A stretch of DNA of 64,000 nt from Bacteroidia bacterium. GTDB lineage: Bacteria; Bacteroidota; Bacteroidia; Bacteroidales; Prolixibacteraceae. The position numbers and the translations under genes are program-made. The stretch spans positions 264,472-328,471 of the forward strand of contig JANYKW010000099.1 in the NCBI GenBank assembly GCA_025358025.1, read 5' to 3'. This document shows positions 18,000 to 26,708 of the stretch, in pieces. The notes under the pieces are model-generated. The model saw nothing but the letters and a program-made list of their open reading frames with translations. It was not told the origin of the DNA and did no database searches. Position 1 is the stretch's first letter; each line of letters starts with the position of its first letter.

Positions 18000-18484
18000 A
18001 AATCTTCCGGGTCTTCGTAAAAATCTTCTATGTTAAAACAAGCAGGAAGAAATTGAGAGGCATCACCGCGGTGCCGGAGAATGTCTCTGACGATGGTTGA
18101 AGATATGGCTGTATGTTCAGGCAGTGTTAGCAAAAATACAGTTTCAATATCTTCGTACATCTTCTTGTTAATCTGTCCGATTGCACGTTCATATTCGAAG
18201 TCGGAAGCTGTCCGGAGACCTCTCAGGATATACTGTGCATGAACTTTCCTGCAGTAGTCGACTGTAAGTCCTTCATATTTACCAACTTTTATTTTGGGTT
18301 CATCCTGAAAAACCAGTTTTATCCAATCCTTGCGTTTCGGCAACGGGTAGTAAGCCCTTTTATTGGAATTGTATCCAATCATGATGATGATTTCATCAAA
18401 CATGGGCAAAGCCCTGCGAATGATCGACTCATGTCCGATCGTGAAAGGATCAAATGAACCGGGAAAGACAGCGATTCTCTTCAT
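17996..18484 (-). CDS. coaD: Phosphopantetheine adenylyltransferase
   Basis: Catalyses the penultimate step of coenzyme A synthesis, 4'-phosphopantetheine + ATP to dephospho-CoA. The nucleotidyltransferase motif is GSFDPFTIGH at residues 9-18 (the T/HxGH signature). RGLRTASDFEYE forms the substrate site and ISSTIVRDI the ISSTxxR motif. Normal length at 162 residues. Divergent from hydF. Confidence 0.97.
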   Translation of the reverse strand: MKRIAVFPGSFDPFTIGHESIIRRALPMFDEIIIMIGYNSNKRAYYPLPKRKDWIKLVFQDEPKIKVGKYEGLTVDYCRKVHAQYILRGLRTASDFEYERAIGQINKKMYEDIETVFLLTLPEHTAISSTIVRDILRHRGDASQFLPACFNIEDFYEDPEDF

Positions 18485-18563
18485 ATGGGATTTTTACTAT
18501 TACAAATCTATAAAGAAAAGACTGAAAATCTTAAATTCGCTGCAATCATTCCTGATATATCGC

Positions 18564-18571
18564 TATTTTTG
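18564..18571 (+). promoter_or_regulatory. Candidate -7 box of hydF
   Basis: TATTTTTG fits TAnnTTTG and lies 41 bp before the hydF ATG. The -33 position is only a weak match. Confidence 0.35.
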
Positions 18572-18612
18572 AGGCAAACGTTCGTTTTAAGAGATCCAAT
18601 TTTATCATAACC

Positions 18613-19857
18613 ATGACTGAAAGAGACATCATTGGTATTTTCGGTGCAATGAATGCTGGGAAAAGTTCGCTGATGAACCTCATTACCCAGCAGGAGAGCT
18701 CCATCGTGGATGCTACACCCGGTACTACTGCTGATACCCGCATCACGCTGATGGAAATGCATGGTATTGGTCCTGTTAAATTGATGGATACTGCCGGATA
18801 CGATGAATCTGATAGCCTGGGTGAGAAAAAGCGAAAGAGGGTCTCTGCGGCCCTGAAAGAGTGCGACCTTGTTTTGCTGGTAATCGACCCTTCCGCACCG
18901 GATATGCAAGCCGCAACGCTTCTCCTGATGGAATCTCTGTCTGAAGATAAACAGGTGATGGTAATCTACAACCTTTTTAAAGCAACAGACGAAGGGAGAA
19001 TCGATTTTTTGGAAGAGAAAATGCCTGATTTAAAGCGATTTCCAAAAATTTCTCTTTCAGCCATCCGACCGGAAACCAGAAATGAAATTCTGTTATTTTT
19101 ACTGAAACATTATATTCCCAAAAATAATCCGACGGAATTACTGCCTTTTATCAACCCCAACGATTTTTACATTTTAAACATTCCGATGGATGAGGAGACT
19201 CCTCCGGGCAGGTATTTGAGACCGCAAGCGATGGCAGAGGAGTACATTACCCGTCATTGGGGCTATCCGGTTTCCTTCCGGATGAATCTGGCAAAAGCCA
19301 GGAGCAAAGATCCGGATGAAAAATTACGCTGGGATCATTTTCTCGGGAGTTTTGGCCGTCGGCCGAAGGTGATCATCACCGATTCCCAGGCCATGGATAT
19401 CATGAAAGAGTGGACACCGGCCGATATAGGCCTTACCACTTTCTCCATCATGATGATCAACTATATGAGCAGGGGCAGGCTCTCCGATTTTGCCAACGCT
19501 GTTCGCACCCTCGACTCCCTGAAACCCGGCGACACCCTATTAATTGCTGAAGCCTGCAACCATTCCAGAATTAAGGAGGATATCGGCACTGTTCAGATTC
19601 CAAACCTGATTCACCATCGCTACCCGGGTGTGCAGGTAAAGCACCTCTTCGGCAGAGAGTGGCTGGAGCCTGAAGAAGCAAAAGAGATTAAACTTATGAT
19701 TCATTGCGGTGGCTGCATGATTACTCCGCAGAGAATGGCTGCTAGGTTGCGCGATCTGGAAAAATTTCATATCCCAATTACCAACTACGGCATTTTCCTT
19801 TCCTACCTGCAAGGCAATCATGTTCTTGAAAAGGTGATACAACCCTGGAAAATATAA
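18613..19857 (+). CDS. hydF: [FeFe]-hydrogenase maturation GTPase HydF
   Basis: GTPase scaffold that assembles and delivers the 2Fe subcluster of [FeFe]-hydrogenase together with the radical-SAM proteins HydE and HydG. The GTPase domain has the P-loop GAMNAGKSS (11-19), PGTTAD and DTAG (59-62). The C-terminal cluster site fits the family pattern CxH...HCxxC: C315, H317, H364, C365, C368. Normal length at 414 residues. No hydE, hydG or hydrogenase gene lies in this window, so the partners must be elsewhere. Confidence 0.95.
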   Translation: MTERDIIGIFGAMNAGKSSLMNLITQQESSIVDATPGTTADTRITLMEMHGIGPVKLMDTAGYDESDSLGEKKRKRVSAALKECDLVLLVIDPSAPDMQAATLLLMESLSEDKQVMVIYNLFKATDEGRIDFLEEKMPDLKRFPKISLSAIRPETRNEILLFLLKHYIPKNNPTELLPFINPNDFYILNIPMDEETPPGRYLRPQAMAEEYITRHWGYPVSFRMNLAKARSKDPDEKLRWDHFLGSFGRRPKVIITDSQAMDIMKEWTPADIGLTTFSIMMINYMSRGRLSDFANAVRTLDSLKPGDTLLIAEACNHSRIKEDIGTVQIPNLIHHRYPGVQVKHLFGREWLEPEEAKEIKLMIHCGGCMITPQRMAARLRDLEKFHIPITNYGIFLSYLQGNHVLEKVIQPWKI

Positions 19858-19889
19858 TATTCTAACATTGTCCAACTTTTTTAGTATCC

Positions 19890-20672
19890 ATGCAATGTTT
19901 TAAATCAAAATATGGACCCTGGGCCTTGGTTGCTGGGGCTTCTGAAGGATTGGGAGCAGCCTTTGCCGAAGCATTGGCAAAACAAGGACTAAATTTGATC
20001 CTGATTGCCAGAAGATCAGACAAATTGGAAGAATTGACCAATGCCCTGAAAAATAAGTATCCAATTGAAATAAAGTATCGGGCATTGGATTTAGCCGATG
20101 TCGAACCAATCAAACTTTATGTTTCTCAACTCGGGTTAGATATTGGCTTATTGGTTTATAACGCGGCATACTCTCCTATCGGCTATTTTGAAAATATTTC
20201 TGACGAAAATCTGGCAAAAATCGTTGAGGTTAACATCAAAGCGCCCTTGCTTCTCTCAAAACTTGTCTTGACGCAGATGATAGAAAAGAGGAGAGGGGGC
20301 CTCGTGTTGATGTCTTCGCTGGCCGGTTCACAGGGCAGTCCGAAAATTGCAACCTATGCGGCCTCCAAAGCTTTTAATACAATTTTGGCAGAAGGACTCT
20401 GGAAAGAATTAAGGAAACATGGAATAGATGTACTGGCCGCTTGTGCAGGGGCTATTTCGACGCCCGGGTATAAGAATGCACAAACTACCAAAGATGCTCC
20501 CGGCACATTGGACGCCAGCAAAGTTGCAGAGAAAACACTCCGGGCACTTGGAAAGGGTCCTACAATAATACCGGGTGTGATAAATAATATTGCCCGCTTT
20601 TTTATGGGAAGAATATTCTCCAGAAAATTAGCAATTTCAATCATGGACAACAATACAAAAAATTTATCGTGA
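19890..20672 (+). CDS. Short-chain dehydrogenase/reductase
   Basis: A 260-residue classical SDR. The cofactor loop GASEGLG (16-22) is followed by ARR at the end of the second strand (about 40-42), which favours NADP(H). NAA (91-93) and the catalytic S143, Y156 and K160 (YAASK) are present. The overall arrangement resembles steroid/3-ketoacyl reductase-type SDRs. It overlaps the next gene (ERG4/ERG24-type reductase) by 4 bp, so the two proteins are probably made together and may act on the same lipid. That substrate link is inference. Confidence 0.85.
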   Translation: MQCFKSKYGPWALVAGASEGLGAAFAEALAKQGLNLILIARRSDKLEELTNALKNKYPIEIKYRALDLADVEPIKLYVSQLGLDIGLLVYNAAYSPIGYFENISDENLAKIVEVNIKAPLLLSKLVLTQMIEKRRGGLVLMSSLAGSQGSPKIATYAASKAFNTILAEGLWKELRKHGIDVLAACAGAISTPGYKNAQTTKDAPGTLDASKVAEKTLRALGKGPTIIPGVINNIARFFMGRIFSRKLAISIMDNNTKNLS

Positions 20673-21748
20673 TGGATCAACTGCTTGGTTTCCTCTCGCC
20701 ATGGATCATCTATGCTTTAATAACAATTTTACATTACTACCTGCCGGCACGCAGCATGAACGGGTACGTCAGGCATTCCAAAACAGGGGAGTTATTAAAA
20801 TACCGGTTAAACGGAAGGCTTGTTTTAATTACCGCTGTTGCTTTATGGTTTCTACTTGGTTATCTGGGTTGGGTTTCTTATGATTGGCTTTACGCGATCA
20901 GGTGGTACAGTTTGGCTGGTGCTTTTGTATTTGGATTGTTTTTTTCCCTGTTAATGGTATTGCCTTACCCTTCGACCGGCAGAGCATGGGTAGCAGATAT
21001 TTTTTTTGGCAGACTTGAAAATCCGCAATCCCGGAACAGACGAATTGATGCAAAAGTATGGTTGTACCTGATAGGAGCCGTGATGCTTGAATTAAACCTT
21101 CTGAGTTTTATGGCGCACCATATGCTGTTGGGAGGAACAATATCTTCCGGTGCTGCTTTATGCACCGCTATGCTGACTTTTTTTGTCTGGGACTATTTAA
21201 CATTCGAAAAAGTGCACTTGTTTACTTACGATTTTTTTGCTGAACGTGTTGGCATAAAATTGGGATGGGGCTGCTTAACATTTTATCCATATTTTTATTT
21301 AATTGCCCTGTGGTCGACCATTGATCTGCAATATCCAAATATACCCCTATGGTTGATTTTTAGTTATATTATGCTATTCTTGTTGGGATGGATATTGTCT
21401 CGCGGTGCCAATATGCAGAAATATTATTACAAGACAGAGCCTGAAAAATCATTTTTGGGAATGGCGCCTAAAACCATCACCAACGGAAATCAAAAATTGT
21501 TGGTAAATGGCTTCTGGGGTGTAAGCAGACACATTAACTATCTGGGTGAAATTTTAATGGGCCTGGCTATAGCTCTGAGTGTTGGGCATCCTGAAGTTTT
21601 ATGGGTGTGGCTATACCCACTGTATTATATTGCTTTGTTGGTGGCACGTCAAATTGACGATGACAAGCGTTGTTCCTTAAAGTATGGCAATTTATGGGAG
21701 AATTATACGAAAAAAGTAAAATACCGGATCATTCCATATTTGTATTAG
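20669..21748 (+). CDS. ERG4/ERG24-family sterol (delta-14/delta-24/delta-7) reductase-like membrane protein
   Basis: A 359-residue, highly hydrophobic protein of about 9-10 membrane helices. The C-terminal third carries the sterol C14/C24/C7-reductase signature: GFWGVSRHINYLGE (about 281-294), then RQIDDDKRC (327-335), KYGNLWENY, and YRIIPYLY at the extreme C-terminus, the same ending seen in ERG24, DHCR7 and lamin B receptor. These residues form the NADPH site in the family. Family members usually reduce sterol ring or side-chain double bonds. Nothing else in the window suggests sterol synthesis, so the natural substrate is open (environmental or host sterol, or another isoprenoid). Coupled by a 4-bp overlap to the SDR upstream. 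Confidence 0.85.
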   Translation: MMDQLLGFLSPWIIYALITILHYYLPARSMNGYVRHSKTGELLKYRLNGRLVLITAVALWFLLGYLGWVSYDWLYAIRWYSLAGAFVFGLFFSLLMVLPYPSTGRAWVADIFFGRLENPQSRNRRIDAKVWLYLIGAVMLELNLLSFMAHHMLLGGTISSGAALCTAMLTFFVWDYLTFEKVHLFTYDFFAERVGIKLGWGCLTFYPYFYLIALWSTIDLQYPNIPLWLIFSYIMLFLLGWILSRGANMQKYYYKTEPEKSFLGMAPKTITNGNQKLLVNGFWGVSRHINYLGEILMGLAIALSVGHPEVLWVWLYPLYYIALLVARQIDDDKRCSLKYGNLWENYTKKVKYRIIPYLY

Positions 21749-21751
21749 CTT

Positions 21752-21780
21752 CCAGGGGTTCAGCTGCGCTTCACCCCTGG
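21752..21780. terminator. Hairpin between convergent genes
   Basis: Perfect stem CCAGGGGT (21752-21759) / ACCCCTGG (21773-21780) with a 13-nt loop, just after the sterol reductase stop and facing the POT transporter gene. No T-run follows. Confidence 0.4.
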
Positions 21781-21842
21781 CTACCAACATTCCGTCAATT
21801 TTCACATTTTCCAATTATCTCATCAGCACCTCGTCGAACGAA

Positions 21843-23627
21843 TTAGTTTGTAACTCTTTCCAGTTTCTTTAGCATGGAGAACATAAAGGCTGCGGATAAC
21901 AGACAGCATATGATGAAGATGGACCACAACATCCAAAGGTCCAGCCTGCTCCAGAAGAAACTTCCAACGACCAGTAGCTTGTTTCCAACAGCAGTAGCCA
22001 GCAACCAGCCCCCCTGCATCAATCCCTGAAAGCGTGGAGGAGCAACCTTGGAGACAAAGGAGAGTCCCATCGGACTGAGAAATAGTTCGGCTATTGTAAA
22101 AATAAGATATCCATTGATCAACCAATATGGGGTTACCCTGGATGAGTCTGGTACTGCCTGTCCGGATAAAGTATGGGGAGAGATCATGTTGAGCGATGAG
22201 ACCAGGATCAGGACGAAGGCAATGGCTGCGATGATCATCCCGAATCCAATTTTCCTTGGGGTAGATGGCTCGATGTTTTTCTTGTTTAACCAACCAAAAA
22301 AGCTCATCACCAAAGGGGTAAGAAATACGATAAACAAGGGATTGAAAGATTGGAAAATCTCAGGAGCGATGGCGTTTTCCGGTTGGAAACTCTGTACATA
22401 ATAATAGGCTACCAGGCCACCGACCACGAACAACCCCATGCCGATCAGTCTTTCTTTCATGGTTTTATCCTTGCCTATTGCAACAAAAAGTCCTGCAAGT
22501 GCTCCAAAAACTGAGATGATTGACCATGGACCAAAGAACAGGTTGGTGATTGGTCCAACTTGTTTTGATATGTAATCACGGGCAAAAAAAGTAAGGGTCA
22601 ATCCGTTTTGGTGAAAAGACATCCAAAAGAAGATAACAACAATAAACACCATAAGAAGAGCCATAATTCTTGGCTTCTCCTCCTTGTTGGATATCAGCGT
22701 AATCCAGGTGGCAAATGCGACAAAGAGGCTGACAGCAAGCGCAATATCAAGGTTGTTCAGTCCGAAATAAATAATCAGGAATGCTACACCGGCGGTTAGC
22801 AAGGCGATTATCAGAGATTTTGTTCCATTATCAATTTTGACAGATTGAGCTGCAGGAATTTTTTCCTTGTTGGGTAGATGTTTTTGGAAAAACACATAAA
22901 CCAAAAGCGAGAGAACCATTGCACCTGCTGCAACCCCAAATGCATAGTTGTAACCACGGGAGAATACGTCCAGGTAATTATGGGCAAACTGTCCCAGATC
23001 ACCGACCTGTCCGGATAGGGTTACTTTTTGTGCAAGTGCCTGAAATTGTGAAGTGTCCACTAATTTTCCATCGATGTACTGGTGGCATAGTGATGGTAAG
23101 CTTCCGTCATGAAGAAATCCGTTTGTTTTCAACCACCAGTTGCGAACCCCGTTGGCTGCATGTGGCGCAAAAAAAGCACCCACGTTGATACCCATATAGA
23201 ATATCATAAATGCGGAATCCCGCAATTTGGAGTATTTTGGATCATCGTAGAGCTGTCCGACGACAGCCTGAAGATTTCCTTTAAACATTCCATTCCCAAA
23301 TGCGATGACAAAAAGTGATATCAGGGTCAGATTCAGGGAAAGTCCGGGGATAGCCATCAAAATATAACCAGTGAGCATAATCAGAATACCACCGAAAATA
23401 ACTAGTTTGTACTTGTTGGTCGAGTCTGCCACCAATCCTCCGATCAGGGCAAGTGCATAAATTCCGAAGTAGAACCAGCTGTAATAACTACCTGCATCCT
23501 GCTCTGTCAATCCATATTTGACTTGTAAAAATAGTACCAGAATAGCCATCATGGTGTAAAAGCCGAAACGCTCACCCATGTTGGCAAAAAAGGCTACAAT
23601 AAGCCCTTTGGGATGTCCTTTTAGCAT
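21843..23627 (-). CDS. POT/PTR-family proton-coupled peptide transporter
   Basis: Inner-membrane importer of di- and tripeptides. It is 594 residues with many transmembrane helices. The first helix carries the POT signature around the proton-coupling ExxER-type motif (NMGERFGFYTMMA, about 16-28). A second family hallmark is FMIFYMGINVGAFFAP on helix 4-5. A soluble insertion of about 60 residues (LKTNGFLHDG to LDVFSRG) sits in the first half, as in many Bacteroidota members. Its promoter overlaps the inner edge of the repeat element at 23668-23840. Confidence 0.92.
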   Translation of the reverse strand: MLKGHPKGLIVAFFANMGERFGFYTMMAILVLFLQVKYGLTEQDAGSYYSWFYFGIYALALIGGLVADSTNKYKLVIFGGILIMLTGYILMAIPGLSLNLTLISLFVIAFGNGMFKGNLQAVVGQLYDDPKYSKLRDSAFMIFYMGINVGAFFAPHAANGVRNWWLKTNGFLHDGSLPSLCHQYIDGKLVDTSQFQALAQKVTLSGQVGDLGQFAHNYLDVFSRGYNYAFGVAAGAMVLSLLVYVFFQKHLPNKEKIPAAQSVKIDNGTKSLIIALLTAGVAFLIIYFGLNNLDIALAVSLFVAFATWITLISNKEEKPRIMALLMVFIVVIFFWMSFHQNGLTLTFFARDYISKQVGPITNLFFGPWSIISVFGALAGLFVAIGKDKTMKERLIGMGLFVVGGLVAYYYVQSFQPENAIAPEIFQSFNPLFIVFLTPLVMSFFGWLNKKNIEPSTPRKIGFGMIIAAIAFVLILVSSLNMISPHTLSGQAVPDSSRVTPYWLINGYLIFTIAELFLSPMGLSFVSKVAPPRFQGLMQGGWLLATAVGNKLLVVGSFFWSRLDLWMLWSIFIICCLLSAAFMFSMLKKLERVTN

Positions 23628-23657
23628 AAGTTTGAAGTTTGAGATTGTTTAATGAAG

Positions 23658-23665
23658 CAAATATA
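23658..23665 (-). promoter_or_regulatory. Candidate -7 box of the peptide transporter gene
   Basis: TATATTTG on the minus strand fits TAnnTTTG. Its -33 region falls inside the 9-bp repeat arm that starts at about 23668. Confidence 0.4.
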
Positions 23666-23667
23666 GA

Positions 23668-23840
23668 AAAAAGTGACTAAAGTGACTAAAGTGAATTAAA
23701 GTGATTAAAGTACAAGCGCACCGATGAATGTTTAGCGCACGATTCGTTTCCTGTGTAATTTGTTCACTACAGAAGAAGTTCGAAAGTTCATAGTCCCGAA
23801 GTACTTTAGCCCACTTTAGTCACTTTTGTTCACTTTTTTA
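23668..23840. repeat. Inverted-arm element built of 9-bp AAAGTGACT units
   Basis: The left arm (about 23668-23714) consists of AAAGTGACT-like units in tandem and ends AAAGTAC. The right arm (about 23802-23840) starts GTACTTTAG and contains CACTTTAGTCACTTTTG, the reverse complement of the left. The spacer of about 85 bp has no reading frame. It sits exactly between the divergent peptide transporter and NAD(P)HX repair genes. Confidence 0.65.
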
Positions 23841-23843
23841 AGA

Positions 23844-23851
23844 TACCTTTG
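23844..23851 (+). promoter_or_regulatory. Candidate -7 box of the NAD(P)HX repair gene
   Basis: TACCTTTG fits TAnnTTTG, 31 bp before the ATG at 23883. The upstream TTTG (23825-23828), in the right repeat arm, is closer than usual (15 bp). Confidence 0.35.
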
Positions 23852-23882
23852 GATGACTATAAACTTTTAATCATCAGGGGTC

Positions 23883-25391
23883 ATGAAGATTTTTTCCAGA
23901 GATCAGATTCCAGAGATTGACCGGAAAACAAGGATAGAGGAGCCTGTTTCAGAAATAGATCTGATGGAGAGGGCTTCGATAGCATTGGCGGAATGGTTGA
24001 GTGCCAATTATCCGACAGTATCAAAAATCGCTGTATTTGCCGGACCCGGCAACAATGGTGGGGATGCGCTGGCAGTTGCCCGTATCCTTGCCGGACTAAA
24101 CTTTCCCATAGATGTTTATTTGCCGGATTTGGGTCATCAACGGTCTGAAGCATCACGAATCAACCTCGAAAGGGTGAAACTGATGCGGGTTGTCCCCGTA
24201 ATTGAAGTGATTGAAGGGAATGAATTTCCTCCCCTGTCAGGCTATGATCTTCTTCTTGACGGACTATACGGATCAGGATTAAGCCGTCCACTCACAGGAT
24301 TTGCCTGTTCTGTTGTAGACTGGATCAACGAATCGGGTGTTGAGGTAGTCTCAATAGATCTTCCATCCGGACTATTTTGTGATGATAATATTTATAATGA
24401 CGGTTCAATAGTCAGGGCAACCTTTACTTTAACCCTCGAATTTCCGAAATTGGCTCTCTTTTTCTGTGAAAATGAACCATTTTTTGGGAGATGGGAGGTG
24501 GTGCCATTCGGTCTGAATAAAAGGATTATTGATGAGACTAAAACGGATTATTTTTTTCTGGATCAGGGGACTGTCTTTTCCATAGTAAAAAGAAGAAAAA
24601 TATTTTCCCACAAGGGCAGCTACGGGCATGGATTACTGTTCTCGGGCAGTAAAGGGAAAGTTGGAGCAGCTCAGCTGGCTGCCAGGGGGGCCTTGCGTGC
24701 CGGAGCTGGTTTGATAACAGTTCACCTGCCAGAATCTGCCGGCTACGTTTTACAGGTAGCCATTCCGGAAGCAATGACCATCTTCGATGCCGGGCATGAC
24801 TTTATCACGGAACTTCCGGATATAGGCAAATATTCGGCATTGGCTGCAGGGCCGGGTATTGGAACGCACAAAATGACACAGGAGGTAATCCGGCAATTGA
24901 TAGGGCAGGCAACAGTACCGATGGTTCTGGATGCCGATGCCCTCAATATCCTGGCAGAAAATCCTTCCTGGATAAGGCAGCTGCCAGTTAACACCATCCT
25001 GACACCTCATCCTGTTGAGTTTGATCGCTTGTCGGGAATATCCATGAAGACAGACGAGGAACGTTTTCAGGTGGCAGAGCAATTTTCCAGAAGTTATGAG
25101 GTCATTCTAATTTTGAAAGGAGCTTTTACGCGTGTATTTTTCCCAGATGGCAGGGCATATTTTAATAGTACCGGTAATCCGGGCATGGCAACTGCCGGTA
25201 GTGGCGATGTGCTTACCGGAATCCTCCTCGGTTTACTCTGTCAGGGCTATACCGCCGGGGAGGCCGCTTTGCTGGGGGTATTCTTACACGGCAGATCTGC
25301 CGACCTGAGGGTGGGGTTCAGCTCTGAGGAATCCTTAATTGCCAGTGAGATAGCCGATTATTTGGGCGATGCATTTGCCTCATTAAAATAG
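23883..25391 (+). CDS. nnr: Bifunctional NAD(P)HX epimerase / ADP-dependent NAD(P)HX dehydratase
   Basis: Repairs hydrated NADH and NADPH: the N-terminal YjeF domain interconverts the R and S forms, and the C-terminal ribokinase-like domain dehydrates the S form using ADP. The epimerase half (about 1-215) has GPGNNGGD (54-61) and SIDLPSGL. The dehydratase half (about 230-502) has AAGPGIGT, LDADALNIL, TPHPVEF and GMATAGSGDVLTG (434-446). The length is normal for the fused bacterial form. Confidence 0.96.
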   Translation: MKIFSRDQIPEIDRKTRIEEPVSEIDLMERASIALAEWLSANYPTVSKIAVFAGPGNNGGDALAVARILAGLNFPIDVYLPDLGHQRSEASRINLERVKLMRVVPVIEVIEGNEFPPLSGYDLLLDGLYGSGLSRPLTGFACSVVDWINESGVEVVSIDLPSGLFCDDNIYNDGSIVRATFTLTLEFPKLALFFCENEPFFGRWEVVPFGLNKRIIDETKTDYFFLDQGTVFSIVKRRKIFSHKGSYGHGLLFSGSKGKVGAAQLAARGALRAGAGLITVHLPESAGYVLQVAIPEAMTIFDAGHDFITELPDIGKYSALAAGPGIGTHKMTQEVIRQLIGQATVPMVLDADALNILAENPSWIRQLPVNTILTPHPVEFDRLSGISMKTDEERFQVAEQFSRSYEVILILKGAFTRVFFPDGRAYFNSTGNPGMATAGSGDVLTGILLGLLCQGYTAGEAALLGVFLHGRSADLRVGFSSEESLIASEIADYLGDAFASLK

Positions 25392-25470
25392 AAGTAAACT
25401 TTGAGATGCAAAAAAAAACAAGCAAATTTGAATCGTTGTATTTAATCTGTAATTCATTAAAATAAATCAT

Positions 25471-26571
25471 ATGAAAATATTGCCTTTTTTAATTCTGGCA
25501 GGACTTGCCGTTTCCTATCTGAATTTGTCTGCAAAAGATGAAAAAAAGAAGCCTGCCAATGAGTTGACAGCGATTGCCAGTGGAGTAGTTTATGCATTGC
25601 CCCGGACAGTTATCCATATGGAAGTTGAGGCAGAACAGGAGATATTTATTCATGGTCCCTATTTTGCCTATGCACAAAAATATCTGGGGATCAACGATGC
25701 CCCGAAGGCGGACGAAGAAAGCTGGACCATCACAAATGTGAGAATGGATACATACGGAGAACCGGATCCGGCGGCCGTATACAAGGCTATGGGTAATATT
25801 GCCACCCTGCTGAGTTTGTCGGAAGATGGCATAATGGTTGGGATCAATTGCGAAGTCAAACCTGAACCCAGCAAGGTTATTGCCAATATCCTTCCCTTTA
25901 AACCGGCTGATAAAGGAGATACATGGACTGAATTGTCGATGCACTCTTTTCTGACCGACAAAGACAGTACGAAAAAAGCAGGCAGCAGCTTCAAGTCGTT
26001 TGAGGAAAAGGCGGCCGAAGCCGCCTCCGATATTCTGAAATACAGAAAGAAAAAGGCCAATCTTCTTGCTGGCAAGGACGATAAATTTCTCCCTGATGGT
26101 GAAGCGTACAAAGTTACCAGTACTGAACTTGATAAAATTATTAACAATTATGAAGCGCTTTTTGTGGGAAGAAAGATCCACAAGTCTCATCACCTGGCCT
26201 TTGAGGTCGTTCCTGATGGCAAGAGCTCAAAAGCGCTGGTTGCTTTCAGATTTTCTCCCACGACCGGAGTTTTACCTGCAAGCAATGTTTCAGGTAAGCC
26301 TATTATGCTTGAACTGGAGCCAAACAGTGACTTGAAACAGAAAATCGAAGCAACGGTTACACCTGAAATTACCACCAAGGGAATTTATTACCGGATCCCT
26401 GTTGTAACCCAGGCACGCTTACTGAACGGGAGCGAAATCCTTACCCAGGCAAAAATGACCATTGCGCAGTTCGGTGTGATTACTGCCCTATCCGACGGGT
26501 TGCTGAATGGTGAATACTCGATCGAATTTTTTCCTTCCACCGGAGCAATCCGCAGAATAGGAACCAATTGA
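25471..26571 (+). CDS. DUF4831-type exported protein
   Basis: A 366-residue protein with an N-terminal hydrophobic segment (about 3-20) suggesting export. No catalytic motif is recognised. The pattern GVVYALPRTVIHMEVEAE near residue 38, a long Lys/Glu-rich middle, and PGILPAS-like beta segments in the second half match the Bacteroidota DUF4831 family as I remember it. The function is unknown. It lies alone between the NAD(P)HX repair gene and an MFS transporter gene on the same strand. Confidence 0.65.
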   Translation: MKILPFLILAGLAVSYLNLSAKDEKKKPANELTAIASGVVYALPRTVIHMEVEAEQEIFIHGPYFAYAQKYLGINDAPKADEESWTITNVRMDTYGEPDPAAVYKAMGNIATLLSLSEDGIMVGINCEVKPEPSKVIANILPFKPADKGDTWTELSMHSFLTDKDSTKKAGSSFKSFEEKAAEAASDILKYRKKKANLLAGKDDKFLPDGEAYKVTSTELDKIINNYEALFVGRKIHKSHHLAFEVVPDGKSSKALVAFRFSPTTGVLPASNVSGKPIMLELEPNSDLKQKIEATVTPEITTKGIYYRIPVVTQARLLNGSEILTQAKMTIAQFGVITALSDGLLNGEYSIEFFPSTGAIRRIGTN

Positions 26572-26708
26572 TAACTTTTCAGTTTATCAGGGAGGTCATG
26601 TTTTAAATGCATGTGAAAACTCATAACTTCTGGTTCATAATTCATGTCTCTTTTGTTTATATTGCAACACGAAAAAATCAATAGTAAAAATTAATTAATT
26701 TATATTTT

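Noticed and set aside
25489..26193. Long open frame on the minus strand opposite the DUF4831 gene
   Set aside because: It lies wholly within the plus-strand gene, is Phe- and Cys-rich in a way typical of a shadow frame, and matches no family.
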